Program-made: the position numbers and the translations under genes
Shown: in pieces, positions 1 through 6,882 of the stretch
Position numbering within the stretch: the stretch's first letter is position 1
Layout: the number at the start of each line of letters is the position of its first letter
Assembly: GCA_016295895.1 (NCBI GenBank)
Contig: JAEDKI010000014.1
Span: 1-18,642, forward strand
From: Clostridiaceae bacterium
Lineage (GTDB): Bacteria; Bacillota; Clostridia; Oscillospirales; Acutalibacteraceae
Direction: 5' to 3'
DNA: 18,642 bases
The notes under the pieces: model-generated
The model's database searches: none
Seen by the model: only the letters and a program-made list of their open reading frames with translations
Told to the model about the DNA's origin: nothing

Positions 1-5
1 GGTCA

Positions 6-26
6 CAACGCTCCACCGGAGCGTTG
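6..26. repeat. REP-like hairpin
   Basis: A perfect 9-bp stem (CAACGCTCC at 6-14, GGAGCGTTG at 18-26) with a 3-base loop. No gene is visible in the first 67 bases. The style, a compact GC-rich palindrome in an intergenic space, matches small dispersed repeats of gut Firmicutes. That it is repeated elsewhere in this genome is inference. Confidence 0.45.
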
Positions 27-67
27 CTCTGTGCCGCTCGTCCTTCGAATCCCTTTCTTTGTGTAAC

Positions 68-107
68 ATAAAAGAGTAAAGCAACTTTCGTTGCTTTACT
101 CTTTTAT
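68..107 (-). terminator. Terminator of tRNA-Ser
   Basis: An 18-bp perfect stem with a TTTC/GAAA loop (left arm 68-85, right arm 90-107) begins two bases after the CCA end of the minus-strand tRNA-Ser. The arms begin and end in A/T runs, so the structure can work as an intrinsic terminator for the tRNA transcript and possibly in both directions. Confidence 0.8.
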
Positions 108-108
108 C

Positions 109-201
109 TGGCGGAGAGCAAGGGATTCGAACCCTCGAACAGGTGATAGCCCGTTACACGATTTCCAATCGTGCTCCTTCGACCAGCTCGGACAACTCTC
201 C
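109..201 (-). tRNA. tRNA-Ser (anticodon GGA)
   Basis: On the minus strand this folds as a class II tRNA. The acceptor GGAGAGT pairs with GCTCTCC, followed by discriminator G and an encoded CCA. The anticodon stem CACGA/TCGTG holds loop TTGGAAA with anticodon GGA, which reads UCC/UCU serine codons. There is a long variable arm (around ACGGGC...ACCTGT) and a T arm with GGTTCGAATCC. The discriminator G and long variable arm both fit serine. It has its own promoter (227-255) and terminator (68-107), so it is a stand-alone unit. Confidence 0.96.
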
Positions 202-226
202 GTATCTGCAAATCAAATGCTTATAT

Positions 227-255
227 ATTATATATGACGCTCATAAAAAAATCAA
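227..255 (-). promoter_or_regulatory. Sigma-A promoter of tRNA-Ser
   Basis: Minus strand: -35 TTGATT (250-255), 17-bp spacer, -10 TATAAT (227-232). Transcription would start near 220, about 19 nt before the mature tRNA 5' end, which fits a tRNA leader removed by RNase P. Confidence 0.75.
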
Positions 256-312
256 GTCTTTTTTTCATTTTATAATACGAATTTTATTATTTTGCCTTTG
301 AAGAATATAATT

Positions 313-340
313 GCCCCGATTGCTTGGTTGCAACCGAGGC
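313..340 (-). terminator. Terminator after hydF
   Basis: A 10-bp stem (313-322 with 331-340, including G-U pairs) and 8-base loop lies 7 bases beyond the hydF stop codon on the minus strand. The tail on that strand is only moderately U-rich (AATTATATTCTT). The plus-strand tail is more U-rich, but no plus-strand gene precedes it. Most likely it ends the hydrogenase-maturation transcript. Confidence 0.6.
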
Positions 341-346
341 GTTTTG

Positions 347-1552
347 TTATTTATTCAGCATTTTAAGTATATCGGGAAACGGAGCAAGGCTGCGTTTGAG
401 AATACCGTTCATATAGGCAATCGCAATGCCGTAATTAGTCATGGGAACACCGTTTGCATCCGCAAATGTACGTCGGTATTTCATTTCACGGTCATTGAGC
501 ATGCACGCTCCGCAATGAACAATGAGCGAATAGCCGGAAATTTCCTCGGGAAATTCCGTTCCCGAAGTGAATTCAAATTGCAGGTCTTTTCCCGTATATT
601 CTTTTATCCATTTCGGCATTTTGACCGTTCCGATATCCTCGCATTGCCTGTGATGAGTGCAGCCCTCCGAAATCAGTACTTTATCGCCGTCTTTCAGCTT
701 ATCAAGCGTCGCTGCTCCGTGAACCGCCGATTCAAGCCCGCCTTTATAGCGGACAAACAGAATTGAAAATGAGGTCAGCGGAATATCCTCGGGAACGATT
801 TTTGAAACAACGCCGAAAGCCTGCGAGTCGGTGATAACAATTTTCGGCTTTCTGCCGAGAGAATCAAGAGTATCTTTAAGCTCGGTTTCTCTTGTCACAA
901 CTGCGGCGGCTCCGCTTTCAAGCACATCACGGATAACCTGCTGTTGGGGCAGAATGAGCCTGCCCTTTGGAGCGGCGGAATCAATCGGAACAACCAACAC
1001 TACAATGTCATTCGGCTCAATCAGGTCGGAAACGATTTTTCTGCCGCTCTCCCACCCTTTCGCCGATCTTGCCATCATTTCTTTAAGCTCAAAAATCCCT
1101 TTACCGCTCTTTGCGCTGACATAGATTTCGTTTTCTTTGCAGTCGGGAGAATTTTCAAGCAAATCGACTTTGTTATAAGCAATGATATAGCTGATTTTGC
1201 GTGCTTCAAAGGCTGTGATCAACTCTTTATCCGAGCTTTGAAGCCCCTTTTTGCCGTCAACCACAAGTACGGCAATATCGCAAAGATTCATTGCCTGCTT
1301 AGCTCTTTTGACTCTCATTTCTCCAAGCTCGCCCTCGTCGTCAATGCCCGGAGTGTCGATAATAACAACCGGACCGAGCGGAAGAAGCTCCATTGCCTTT
1401 TTGACGGGGTCCGTGGTCGTTCCTTTAACATCCGAAACAAGCGAAAGCCTCTGACCCGTGACGGCGTTGACAACGCTCGATTTTCCCGCATTTCTCATGC
1501 CGAAAAAACCGATATGCACTCTTTCGGCAGAAACGGTATCATTAAGTCCCAT
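347..1552 (-). CDS. hydF: [FeFe]-hydrogenase maturation GTPase HydF
   Basis: HydF is the GTPase and scaffold that carries the assembled 2Fe subcluster of the H-cluster and delivers it to apo-hydrogenase in the cytoplasm. The 401-residue protein shows the full family layout. The N-terminal Era/TrmE-type GTPase domain has a Walker A G-x4-GKS at residues 18-25, switch GTTT at 44-47, DTPG at 66-69 and NKVD at 127-130. A middle dimerisation region follows. The C-terminal [4Fe-4S]-binding domain has C298-T-H300, then H346-C347-G-A-C350, the C-x-H ... H-C-x2-C signature that separates HydF from other GTPases. The ATG is preceded by AAGGAGC at good spacing, and the length is normal. It is the last gene of the operon, 12 bp after hydG, and is followed by a terminator. 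Confidence 0.96.
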   Translation of the reverse strand: MGLNDTVSAERVHIGFFGMRNAGKSSVVNAVTGQRLSLVSDVKGTTTDPVKKAMELLPLGPVVIIDTPGIDDEGELGEMRVKRAKQAMNLCDIAVLVVDGKKGLQSSDKELITAFEARKISYIIAYNKVDLLENSPDCKENEIYVSAKSGKGIFELKEMMARSAKGWESGRKIVSDLIEPNDIVVLVVPIDSAAPKGRLILPQQQVIRDVLESGAAAVVTRETELKDTLDSLGRKPKIVITDSQAFGVVSKIVPEDIPLTSFSILFVRYKGGLESAVHGAATLDKLKDGDKVLISEGCTHHRQCEDIGTVKMPKWIKEYTGKDLQFEFTSGTEFPEEISGYSLIVHCGACMLNDREMKYRRTFADANGVPMTNYGIAIAYMNGILKRSLAPFPDILKMLNK

Positions 1553-1564
1553 TCCGAACGCTCC

Positions 1565-3013
1565 TTAAAATCTGAAATCTCTGCGGTTTGAAGCCTTGAT
1601 ATCCCTGATATTTTGCTCCGCAATGCTTCTGACCTTCTCGCCCGGAATTTTTTTGAGTTCATCCTCGATAAGCTTATATCCGATTTTCTTTGTCTCATCG
1701 CTCGCATAATCTTCAAGATATTCGGTCAGGGTCATCAATGCGTTGGGATGACAGCAATTGAGAATCTGACCGCTCTTGCAAAGGCTCATAAACCTGTCAC
1801 CCGTTCTGCCCTCACGGTAACATGCGGTGCAGAATGAAGGAATATACCCAAGCTCCATGAGCCATCTGACAACCTCGTCAAGCGTTCTTTGATCGGAAAC
1901 ATCAAACTGCTCGGAATCATGGGGTCTCTCCTCCTCCGAATAACCGCCGACCGAGGTTCTTGAAGCTCCGCTGATCTGCGATACACCGAGACCGATAACC
2001 TTTTCACGAACCTGCTGAGATTCTCTTGTGGAAATAATCATGCCTGTATACGGAACGGCGATTCTGATGCAGGCTGTTATCTTTGCAAAAGTATCGTCCG
2101 AAATTCCGTTATCGAAAGCCGACGGATCAATGTCGTCCGCTCTCTTGATTCTCGGAACGCTGATTGTGTGAGGGCCAACGCCGTGAACGGCTTCAAGATG
2201 CTCGGCGTGCATGAGCAAGCCGACAAATTCATATTTATAAAGCTCAAGTCCGAACAGAACGCCGAGACCTACATCGTCAATCCCGCCCTCCATGGCTCTG
2301 TCCATCGCCTCGGTATGATAATCATAATCATGCTTCGGGCCTGTCGGATGAAGCTTAAGATAGCTTTCTTTATGATATGTTTCCTGAAACAGAATATATG
2401 TTCCGATGCCTGCTTCCTTTAATTTGCGGTAGTTTTCAACCGTGGTTGCGGCAATGTTGACATTAACCCTACGTATAGCACCATTCTTATGTTTAATATT
2501 GTATATTGTTTTTATAGACTCAAGAACATATTCTATCGGGTTGTTAATAGGATCTTCACCTGCCTCAATCGCAAGGCGTTTATGTCCCATATCCTGAAGC
2601 GCAATAACTTCCTTTGCAACCTCTTCCTGAGTCAGCTTTTTGCGGGCGATATGTTTGTTTTTGTAATGATAAGGGCAGTAAACACAGCCGTTAACGCAGT
2701 AATTCGAGAGATAAAGCGGAGCAAACATCACAATTCTGTTGCCGTAAAACGCAAGCTTGATTTCCTCCGCAAGGCGATACATTTCTTCAACCTTTTCGGG
2801 GATTTCGCAGGCAAGCAGAACCGCCGCTTCTCTGTGGGTCAAGCCCTTGCAGACCGTTCCCTGAGCGGTTTTAACCGGTTTTGCTTTTTCAAGAATACTG
2901 TCAATAAGCGGAATATTATTCTTATTCTTTTCGGCATATTCAAGGGTTTCGAGAATTTCTTCGTTGTTGATAAATTCTTCTGCTTTGAGTGATTTCGGGT
3001 TATAAATTGCCAT
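1565..3013 (-). CDS. hydG: [FeFe]-hydrogenase maturation radical SAM tyrosine lyase HydG
   Basis: HydG cleaves L-tyrosine with SAM-derived radicals, releasing p-cresol and forming the CO and CN- ligands of the H-cluster on an Fe(CO)2(CN) synthon. The 482-residue protein has the radical SAM cluster motif C106-VNG-C110-VY-C113. Near the C terminus it has the HydG-specific auxiliary-cluster motif C395-x2-C398-x22-C421, which binds the [5Fe-4S] cluster and is absent from the related ThiH. The sequence around the first motif (YCVNGCVYCPYH) is typical HydG. The ATG has AAAGGAC eight bases upstream. It lies between hydE (39-bp gap) and hydF (12-bp gap) on one transcript. Confidence 0.97.
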   Translation of the reverse strand: MAIYNPKSLKAEEFINNEEILETLEYAEKNKNNIPLIDSILEKAKPVKTAQGTVCKGLTHREAAVLLACEIPEKVEEMYRLAEEIKLAFYGNRIVMFAPLYLSNYCVNGCVYCPYHYKNKHIARKKLTQEEVAKEVIALQDMGHKRLAIEAGEDPINNPIEYVLESIKTIYNIKHKNGAIRRVNVNIAATTVENYRKLKEAGIGTYILFQETYHKESYLKLHPTGPKHDYDYHTEAMDRAMEGGIDDVGLGVLFGLELYKYEFVGLLMHAEHLEAVHGVGPHTISVPRIKRADDIDPSAFDNGISDDTFAKITACIRIAVPYTGMIISTRESQQVREKVIGLGVSQISGASRTSVGGYSEEERPHDSEQFDVSDQRTLDEVVRWLMELGYIPSFCTACYREGRTGDRFMSLCKSGQILNCCHPNALMTLTEYLEDYASDETKKIGYKLIEDELKKIPGEKVRSIAEQNIRDIKASNRRDFRF

Positions 3014-3052
3014 TTTAATTGTCCTTTCTTGGAGTCAGATAATTCTTACTCG

Positions 3053-4093
3053 TCAGATATTTTTATAATCGCCCCTGTCGGAAACGATTCTGTAACCAAT
3101 GTTATTCATTCTTTCTTCAAGCTCCCGCTTGTTTGCCGCCGCTTCCGCTCCGCTTGACAGCTTGTTATTATAAAGCTCGTATTTGCTTCTGACCTCATTC
3201 GGCGACAAGTTCGGCATGACAACATTTGCGCCGGAAAGGATGCCAAGCTCTCTGCCGTTCGGCAGAACAGTGCCGAGAGCGGTGGTTGAAGGGAGCAATA
3301 CTGACGGCGATATCAGACGGATAACCGAAAGCAAATAACAAGTCAATTCGGCAGAGCCTGCCTCATAAGAGGCAAAAGGAGTGTCTCGGTGGGGAATAAA
3401 AGGGCCGATTCCGCACATCTGCGGCTTGAATTCTTCAATGAATTTCAAATCCTCGGCAAGATTTTTGACCGTTTGAAACGGTGAACCGACCATAAAACCG
3501 CATCCGGTTTGAAAACCGATTTTTTTAAGATTATTCAGACATTCCATGCGGTTCACAAATGACATTTCGGGCGGATGAAGCTTTTCATAATGCGATTTAT
3601 TTGCCGTTTCATGGCGCAACAGATATCTGTCAGCTCCTGCCTCAAAAAGCTTCTTATAACTTTCAGCGCTCCGTTCACCGAGAGAAAGCGTTACGGCGCT
3701 TCCGGGGCATTCGGATTTAACTGTTTTTATCAACTCGCAAATATAATCATCGCTGAAATACGAATCTTCTCCGCCTTGAAAAACAAAAGTGCGAAAGCCG
3801 AGCGAATAACCCTCACGGCAGCAATCAAGGATCTGCTCCGCATTCAGTCTGTAACGCTCGCACTTTTTATTGCTTCGCCTTATTCCGCAATAAAGGCAGT
3901 CGTTTCTGCAGATATTTCCGACTTCAACAAGCCCTCTTATATAAACGGAATTCCCGTATATTTCTTTTCGAACTTTTACCGCTTTTTCGGCAAGAATCCG
4001 AGCGGTTTCGGGCGATCTTGATTCAATCAGCCGTTCATATTCTTCTACGGTCAGCGAATGAGTTTTCTCTAATTTTTCTATTAAATCAATCAT
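3053..4093 (-). CDS. hydE: [FeFe]-hydrogenase maturation radical SAM enzyme HydE
   Basis: HydE is the radical SAM enzyme that processes the HydG product on the way to the binuclear H-cluster precursor. The 346-residue protein (family usually about 350) has the cluster motif C62-RND-C66-LY-C69 followed by a BATS-type TIM-barrel sequence. Its GEDSYF and GxGxMVGSPFQT segments are characteristic of HydE/BioB relatives. The start overlaps the last 8 bases of the upstream regulator gene and has no strong ribosome site of its own, which suggests translational coupling. BioB is the main alternative family, but gene order with hydG and hydF settles the call. Confidence 0.95.
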   Translation of the reverse strand: MIDLIEKLEKTHSLTVEEYERLIESRSPETARILAEKAVKVRKEIYGNSVYIRGLVEVGNICRNDCLYCGIRRSNKKCERYRLNAEQILDCCREGYSLGFRTFVFQGGEDSYFSDDYICELIKTVKSECPGSAVTLSLGERSAESYKKLFEAGADRYLLRHETANKSHYEKLHPPEMSFVNRMECLNNLKKIGFQTGCGFMVGSPFQTVKNLAEDLKFIEEFKPQMCGIGPFIPHRDTPFASYEAGSAELTCYLLSVIRLISPSVLLPSTTALGTVLPNGRELGILSGANVVMPNLSPNEVRSKYELYNNKLSSGAEAAANKRELEERMNNIGYRIVSDRGDYKNI

Positions 4094-4343
4094 TGAAAAT
4101 TTTATTTGAATAAGCCGTCTTAACGCTTATTCCGTCAAGCTTTCCGATTTTTCCCGTAAGCTCCGAAATCGTATCCTGCGAAGCATCAACGGCAATGCTG
4201 ACAACGTTGATGTTGCGCTCTCTGTAAGGTAAGCCCATTCTGCCGATGATGATATCGCCGTAGCTGTGAAGCAAGGAATTCAGCTTTTCAACGGAATCGG
4301 TGTTCTCAACGATAATTCCGATAACCGCAATTCTTCTTTCCAT
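4086..4343 (-). CDS. TM1266-family putative iron-only hydrogenase system regulator
   Basis: A small 85-residue cytoplasmic protein with the alternating beta-alpha-beta pattern of ferredoxin-like/ACT-type folds, opening with ERRIAVIGIIVEN and containing GDIIIGRMGLPYRERNINVVSI. This matches the TM1266 family, annotated as a putative regulator because it sits with hydE/hydG/hydF in many anaerobes. Its biochemical role is not established and no DNA-binding motif is visible. Here it is the first gene of the maturation operon, with AGGAGGA seven bases upstream of its ATG, directly after the U-tract of a leader terminator (4358-4387). Its stop overlaps the hydE start. Confidence 0.85.
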   Translation of the reverse strand: MERRIAVIGIIVENTDSVEKLNSLLHSYGDIIIGRMGLPYRERNINVVSIAVDASQDTISELTGKIGKLDGISVKTAYSNKIFND

Positions 4344-4456
4344 AAATTATTCCTCCTAAAAAAATAAACCGCACCCGAAAGGCGCAGTTATCCCGTAAAA
4401 AACAATATCTGCACCTTTCACTCGGACAAAAACCGTCAGTCCTTATGTCGGGAGTT
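4344..4456 (-). ncRNA. Attenuator leader of the hyd maturation operon (candidate riboswitch)
   Basis: The predicted ~113-nt 5' UTR on the minus strand can adopt two exclusive folds. (1) A terminator hairpin pairs CUGCGCC (4381-4387) with GGUGCGG (4369-4375), followed by a U-rich tract. (2) An antiterminator pairs GAAAGGUGCAG (4409-4419) with CUGCGCCUUUC (4377-4387), 11 continuous pairs with one G-U, and consumes the terminator's 5' arm. Upstream parts can fold further: UCCCG (4449-4453) with CGGGA (4391-4395) as a possible closing stem, and GGAC with GUCC around the UUUUU loop. I do not recognise a known riboswitch class. It could equally respond to a protein or to transcription speed. Confidence 0.6.
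4358..4387 (-). terminator. Leader terminator (attenuator) before the TM1266-type gene
   Basis: Minus-strand stem of 7 bp (4381-4387 with 4369-4375, including two G-U pairs) and a UUUCG loop, followed by TTTATTTTTTTA. The ribosome site AGGAGGA begins immediately after the U tract. A terminator between promoter and first gene implies regulated readthrough. Confidence 0.7.
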
Positions 4457-4462
4457 GAAACA

Positions 4463-4491
4463 ATTATAATTGATAAATAACAATTTGTCAA
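4463..4491 (-). promoter_or_regulatory. Sigma-A promoter of the hyd maturation operon
   Basis: Minus strand: perfect -35 TTGACA (4486-4491), 17-bp spacer, perfect -10 TATAAT (4463-4468). Such a strong promoter with a terminator downstream suggests control mainly at attenuation. Start is expected near 4456. Confidence 0.85.
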
Positions 4492-4510
4492 TAATTATCA
4501 TATTAACTAA

Positions 4511-4539
4511 TTGATTTTTAATAAAAAAAGTGTTAAACT
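4511..4539 (+). promoter_or_regulatory. Possible promoter of the MFS transporter gene
   Basis: TTGATT (4511-4516), 17-bp spacer, TAAACT (4534-4539, four of six consensus bases). It diverges from the hyd promoter 20 bp away and lies 38 bp upstream of the transporter start. The region is AT-rich, so a chance match is possible. Confidence 0.45.
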
Positions 4540-4577
4540 GTTGCACGGTTTCAGAAACACACAAGGAGCACTTACGC

Positions 4578-5810
4578 ATGAAAAAGAACAGTGAAAACAA
4601 AGTGATTTTTATTTGCTGGCTCGCCTACACAGCCGCATATGTCGGCAGATTGAATTTCAGCGCATCAATTGTCGGAATCATTGCAGACCTCGGAGCAACA
4701 AAAGCGCAGGCAGGGCTTGTAAGCTCTTGTTTTTTCTTCGCTTACGGAGCAGGTCAGCTTGTTAACGGCATCCTTTCAAAGAGATACAACACAAAAATAA
4801 TGGTTTTTATCTCCCTTGCATGTTCTGCGGTTCTTAATATCCTTATGCCGCTTTTCGGGGATATTTCGGCAATGAAATACATCTGGCTTCTGAACGGTGC
4901 ATTTCAGTCAATTCTTTGGAGCTCTCTGATAAAAACAATTTCGGGCTTTGTTTCAGACAAAAAGCTTCCCGGAGCAATTCTTGCAATGAGTACAACGGTT
5001 GCCGCTGGCACATTCGCCGCTTACGGCATTTCCGCTCTTTCAATCAAATTGGGGTTCTGGCAGGCTTCGTTTTATTCGGCAGCGGTAATTCTTATTGTAT
5101 CATCAGCCTTGTGGCTTGTTCTCTATGAGAATCCGTCCGTGATCAAATCGGAAATTCAGGCAACTAAAAAAGAAGCAAAATCAAAAATTGCCAAGCCCGT
5201 TCTTGCGGCGCTTATTACAACCGCTCTTGCAGGAGTTGCGGGAAGCTTCATAAAAGACGGCATCAACACCTGGGTTCCGTCAATATTGCTTGAAGAGTTT
5301 GACTTCACGCCGTCAATCTCAATTATGCTCACTCTCCTGCTTCCGCTTGTTTCAACTCTCGGTGCGGCTGTCGTTAAAAAAATACACGAGAAAATGTTTT
5401 CTCATTCTGCAATGAACATGATTTTCTTTTCTTTCTCTGCCGCTCTCTGCTTCGGAATACTGCTTTCATTGAAGATTCACAGCGTTGTTGCAATAATGGC
5501 TTGCTTTATTCTTGTTGCGTGCCTGATGTCGATGATTAATAATGTTATAACAAGCATGTTCGCCCTTGATTACAGAAATGTTCTTGACGCAGGCTTTGCG
5601 GCGGGGCTTCTGAACACCTTCTGCTATATCGGCAGCACCGTAACCTCCTACACTCTCGGTGCAGTATCACAAACAAAAGGCTGGAATGCAGTTTTTATTC
5701 TGATGCTTACCGTCAGCATTGCGGCGATTGCCGTTTGCGCCGTCGGATTGACTGCGGAAAAATCAAAAAAGCATGAACACGGAAAGGAGCGTAATGATGT
5801 TCAGATTTGA
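4578..5810 (+). CDS. MFS transporter
   Basis: A 410-residue integral membrane protein with about twelve hydrophobic segments in two halves joined by a charged loop (EIQATKKEAKSKIAK), the layout of the major facilitator superfamily. The first segment (WLAYTAAYVGRLNFSASI) and the following GLVSSCFFFAYGAGQLVNG resemble the GlpT/UhpT-type (organophosphate:phosphate antiporter) branch, but the substrate cannot be read from the sequence. I place the start at the ATG at 4578, which has AAGGAG upstream and gives a short charged N terminus before TM1. A longer in-frame reading begins at 4530, inside the promoter region, and is unlikely. Its 3' end overlaps the next gene, so the two are probably cotranscribed and may serve the same compound, possibly an amino acid. 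Confidence 0.85.
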   Translation: MKKNSENKVIFICWLAYTAAYVGRLNFSASIVGIIADLGATKAQAGLVSSCFFFAYGAGQLVNGILSKRYNTKIMVFISLACSAVLNILMPLFGDISAMKYIWLLNGAFQSILWSSLIKTISGFVSDKKLPGAILAMSTTVAAGTFAAYGISALSIKLGFWQASFYSAAVILIVSSALWLVLYENPSVIKSEIQATKKEAKSKIAKPVLAALITTALAGVAGSFIKDGINTWVPSILLEEFDFTPSISIMLTLLLPLVSTLGAAVVKKIHEKMFSHSAMNMIFFSFSAALCFGILLSLKIHSVVAIMACFILVACLMSMINNVITSMFALDYRNVLDAGFAAGLLNTFCYIGSTVTSYTLGAVSQTKGWNAVFILMLTVSIAAIAVCAVGLTAEKSKKHEHGKERNDVQI

Positions 5811-6831
5811 CAGCGATTACCTTGAGGGCGCTCATCCTCTGATTATTAAAAAGCTTGCAGAAACAAACCTTGAGCAAACTATCGGTTACGGCTGTGATCC
5901 TCACTGCGAAAGAGCGACAAAGCTTATTAAAGAAGCATGCAAAGCTCCCGAAAGCGATGTTCATTTTCTTGTCGGAGGCACTCAGACCAATACAACGGTT
6001 ATTTCAGCCGTTCTTCGCCCGCATCAGGGCGTTATCTGCGCCGAAACAGGGCATATTAATGTTCACGAAAGCGGTGCAATCGAAGCAACGGGTCATAAGG
6101 TGTTGGCTCTACCCTCTTCTGACGGAAAGTTGACGGCGGAAAATATAAAAAATTGTTACGAATCCCATTGGAATGACCCGAATCACGAGCATATGGTTCA
6201 GCCTGCAATGGTTTATATTTCTTTCCCAACCGAGAAAGGAACATTATATTCAAAATCCGAGCTTTCAGAAATATTTTATGTCTGCAGGGAATGCGGAATG
6301 ATTCTCTACATTGACGGAGCAAGGCTCGGCTACGGGCTTGCCGCAGACGGCTGTGACCTTTCCCTGCCCGATATTGCGGCTTTGTGCGATGCGTTCTATA
6401 TCGGCGGCACAAAGGTCGGCGCACTTTTCGGCGAAGCTCTCGTTATATGCAACAACAGTCTGAAAAAGGATTTCAGATATTTTATCAAGCAAAAGGGCGG
6501 TCTGCTTGCAAAAGGCAGGTTGCTCGGAATTCAGTTTGAAACGCTTTTTGAAGACGGACTTTACAATGAAATTTCCGTTCATGCAATAAATTCGGCAAAA
6601 AGAATCAAAAAAATCTTTGAAAAACACGGATGCCGCTTTCTCTCGGAATCCGAAACCAATCAGCAGTTCCCGATTCTCAAAAATTCCGAAATTGAAAAGC
6701 TGTTAAGTGAGTTTTCATTTGAAACATGGTGTGAAATAAACGAAGATGAGAGCGCAGTCCGCTTCTGTTCAAGCTGGGCAACAACCGACGAAAGCCTTGA
6801 CGCTCTTGAAAAAGCGGTAGATAATTTATAA
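5797..6831 (+). CDS. Threonine aldolase family protein (PLP beta-eliminating lyase)
   Basis: A PLP fold-type I enzyme of 344 residues, close in length to low-specificity L-threonine aldolase (about 335-345), which cleaves L-threonine/allo-threonine to glycine and acetaldehyde. Visible family features are GGTQTNTTVI near residue 60 (phosphate binding), GHINVHESGAIE with the PLP-stacking His90, DGARLGYG with Asp173, and the Schiff-base lysine in YIGGTKVGALFGEA (Lys206). The last ~120 residues form the small C-terminal domain. AAAGGAG gives the best spacing to the ATG at 5797; an adjacent in-frame ATG at 5794 is possible. The start overlaps the transporter gene by 14 bases. Other lyase activities in this family cannot be excluded. 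Confidence 0.88.
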   Translation: MFRFDSDYLEGAHPLIIKKLAETNLEQTIGYGCDPHCERATKLIKEACKAPESDVHFLVGGTQTNTTVISAVLRPHQGVICAETGHINVHESGAIEATGHKVLALPSSDGKLTAENIKNCYESHWNDPNHEHMVQPAMVYISFPTEKGTLYSKSELSEIFYVCRECGMILYIDGARLGYGLAADGCDLSLPDIAALCDAFYIGGTKVGALFGEALVICNNSLKKDFRYFIKQKGGLLAKGRLLGIQFETLFEDGLYNEISVHAINSAKRIKKIFEKHGCRFLSESETNQQFPILKNSEIEKLLSEFSFETWCEINEDESAVRFCSSWATTDESLDALEKAVDNL

Positions 6832-6835
6832 AACA

Positions 6836-6864
6836 TTGAAATCAGCTGTCAGATATTTTAGAAA
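6836..6864 (+). promoter_or_regulatory. Weak promoter candidate before the acyltransferase gene
   Basis: TTGAAA (6836-6841), 17-bp spacer, TAGAAA (6859-6864, four of six consensus bases) in the 51-bp gap between the aldolase and acyltransferase genes. No terminator is visible in the gap, so readthrough from the aldolase gene is an equal alternative. Confidence 0.25.
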
Positions 6865-6882
6865 ATAAAAGAGGTAACACAA

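Noticed and set aside
109..201. Integration (att) site at tRNA-Ser
   Set aside because: The only partial copy of the tRNA end in the window is inverted, not direct, and no integrase or phage gene is present.
311..1591. Plus-strand open frames opposite hydF
   Set aside because: They are shadows of a well-identified minus-strand gene, lack family resemblance and have no ribosome sites.
4344..4456. T-box leader
   Set aside because: It is too short and lacks the conserved AGGGTGGNACCGCG-type T-box sequence.
4306..4491. 61-residue minus-strand frame in the hyd operon leader, a possible leader peptide
   Set aside because: Its TTG start lies in the -35 box, upstream of the transcription start, so it cannot be translated from this promoter; it also overlaps the regulator gene.
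4530..4577. Longer N terminus for the MFS transporter
   Set aside because: It starts in the predicted promoter and lacks a ribosome site; AAGGAG supports the ATG at 4578.
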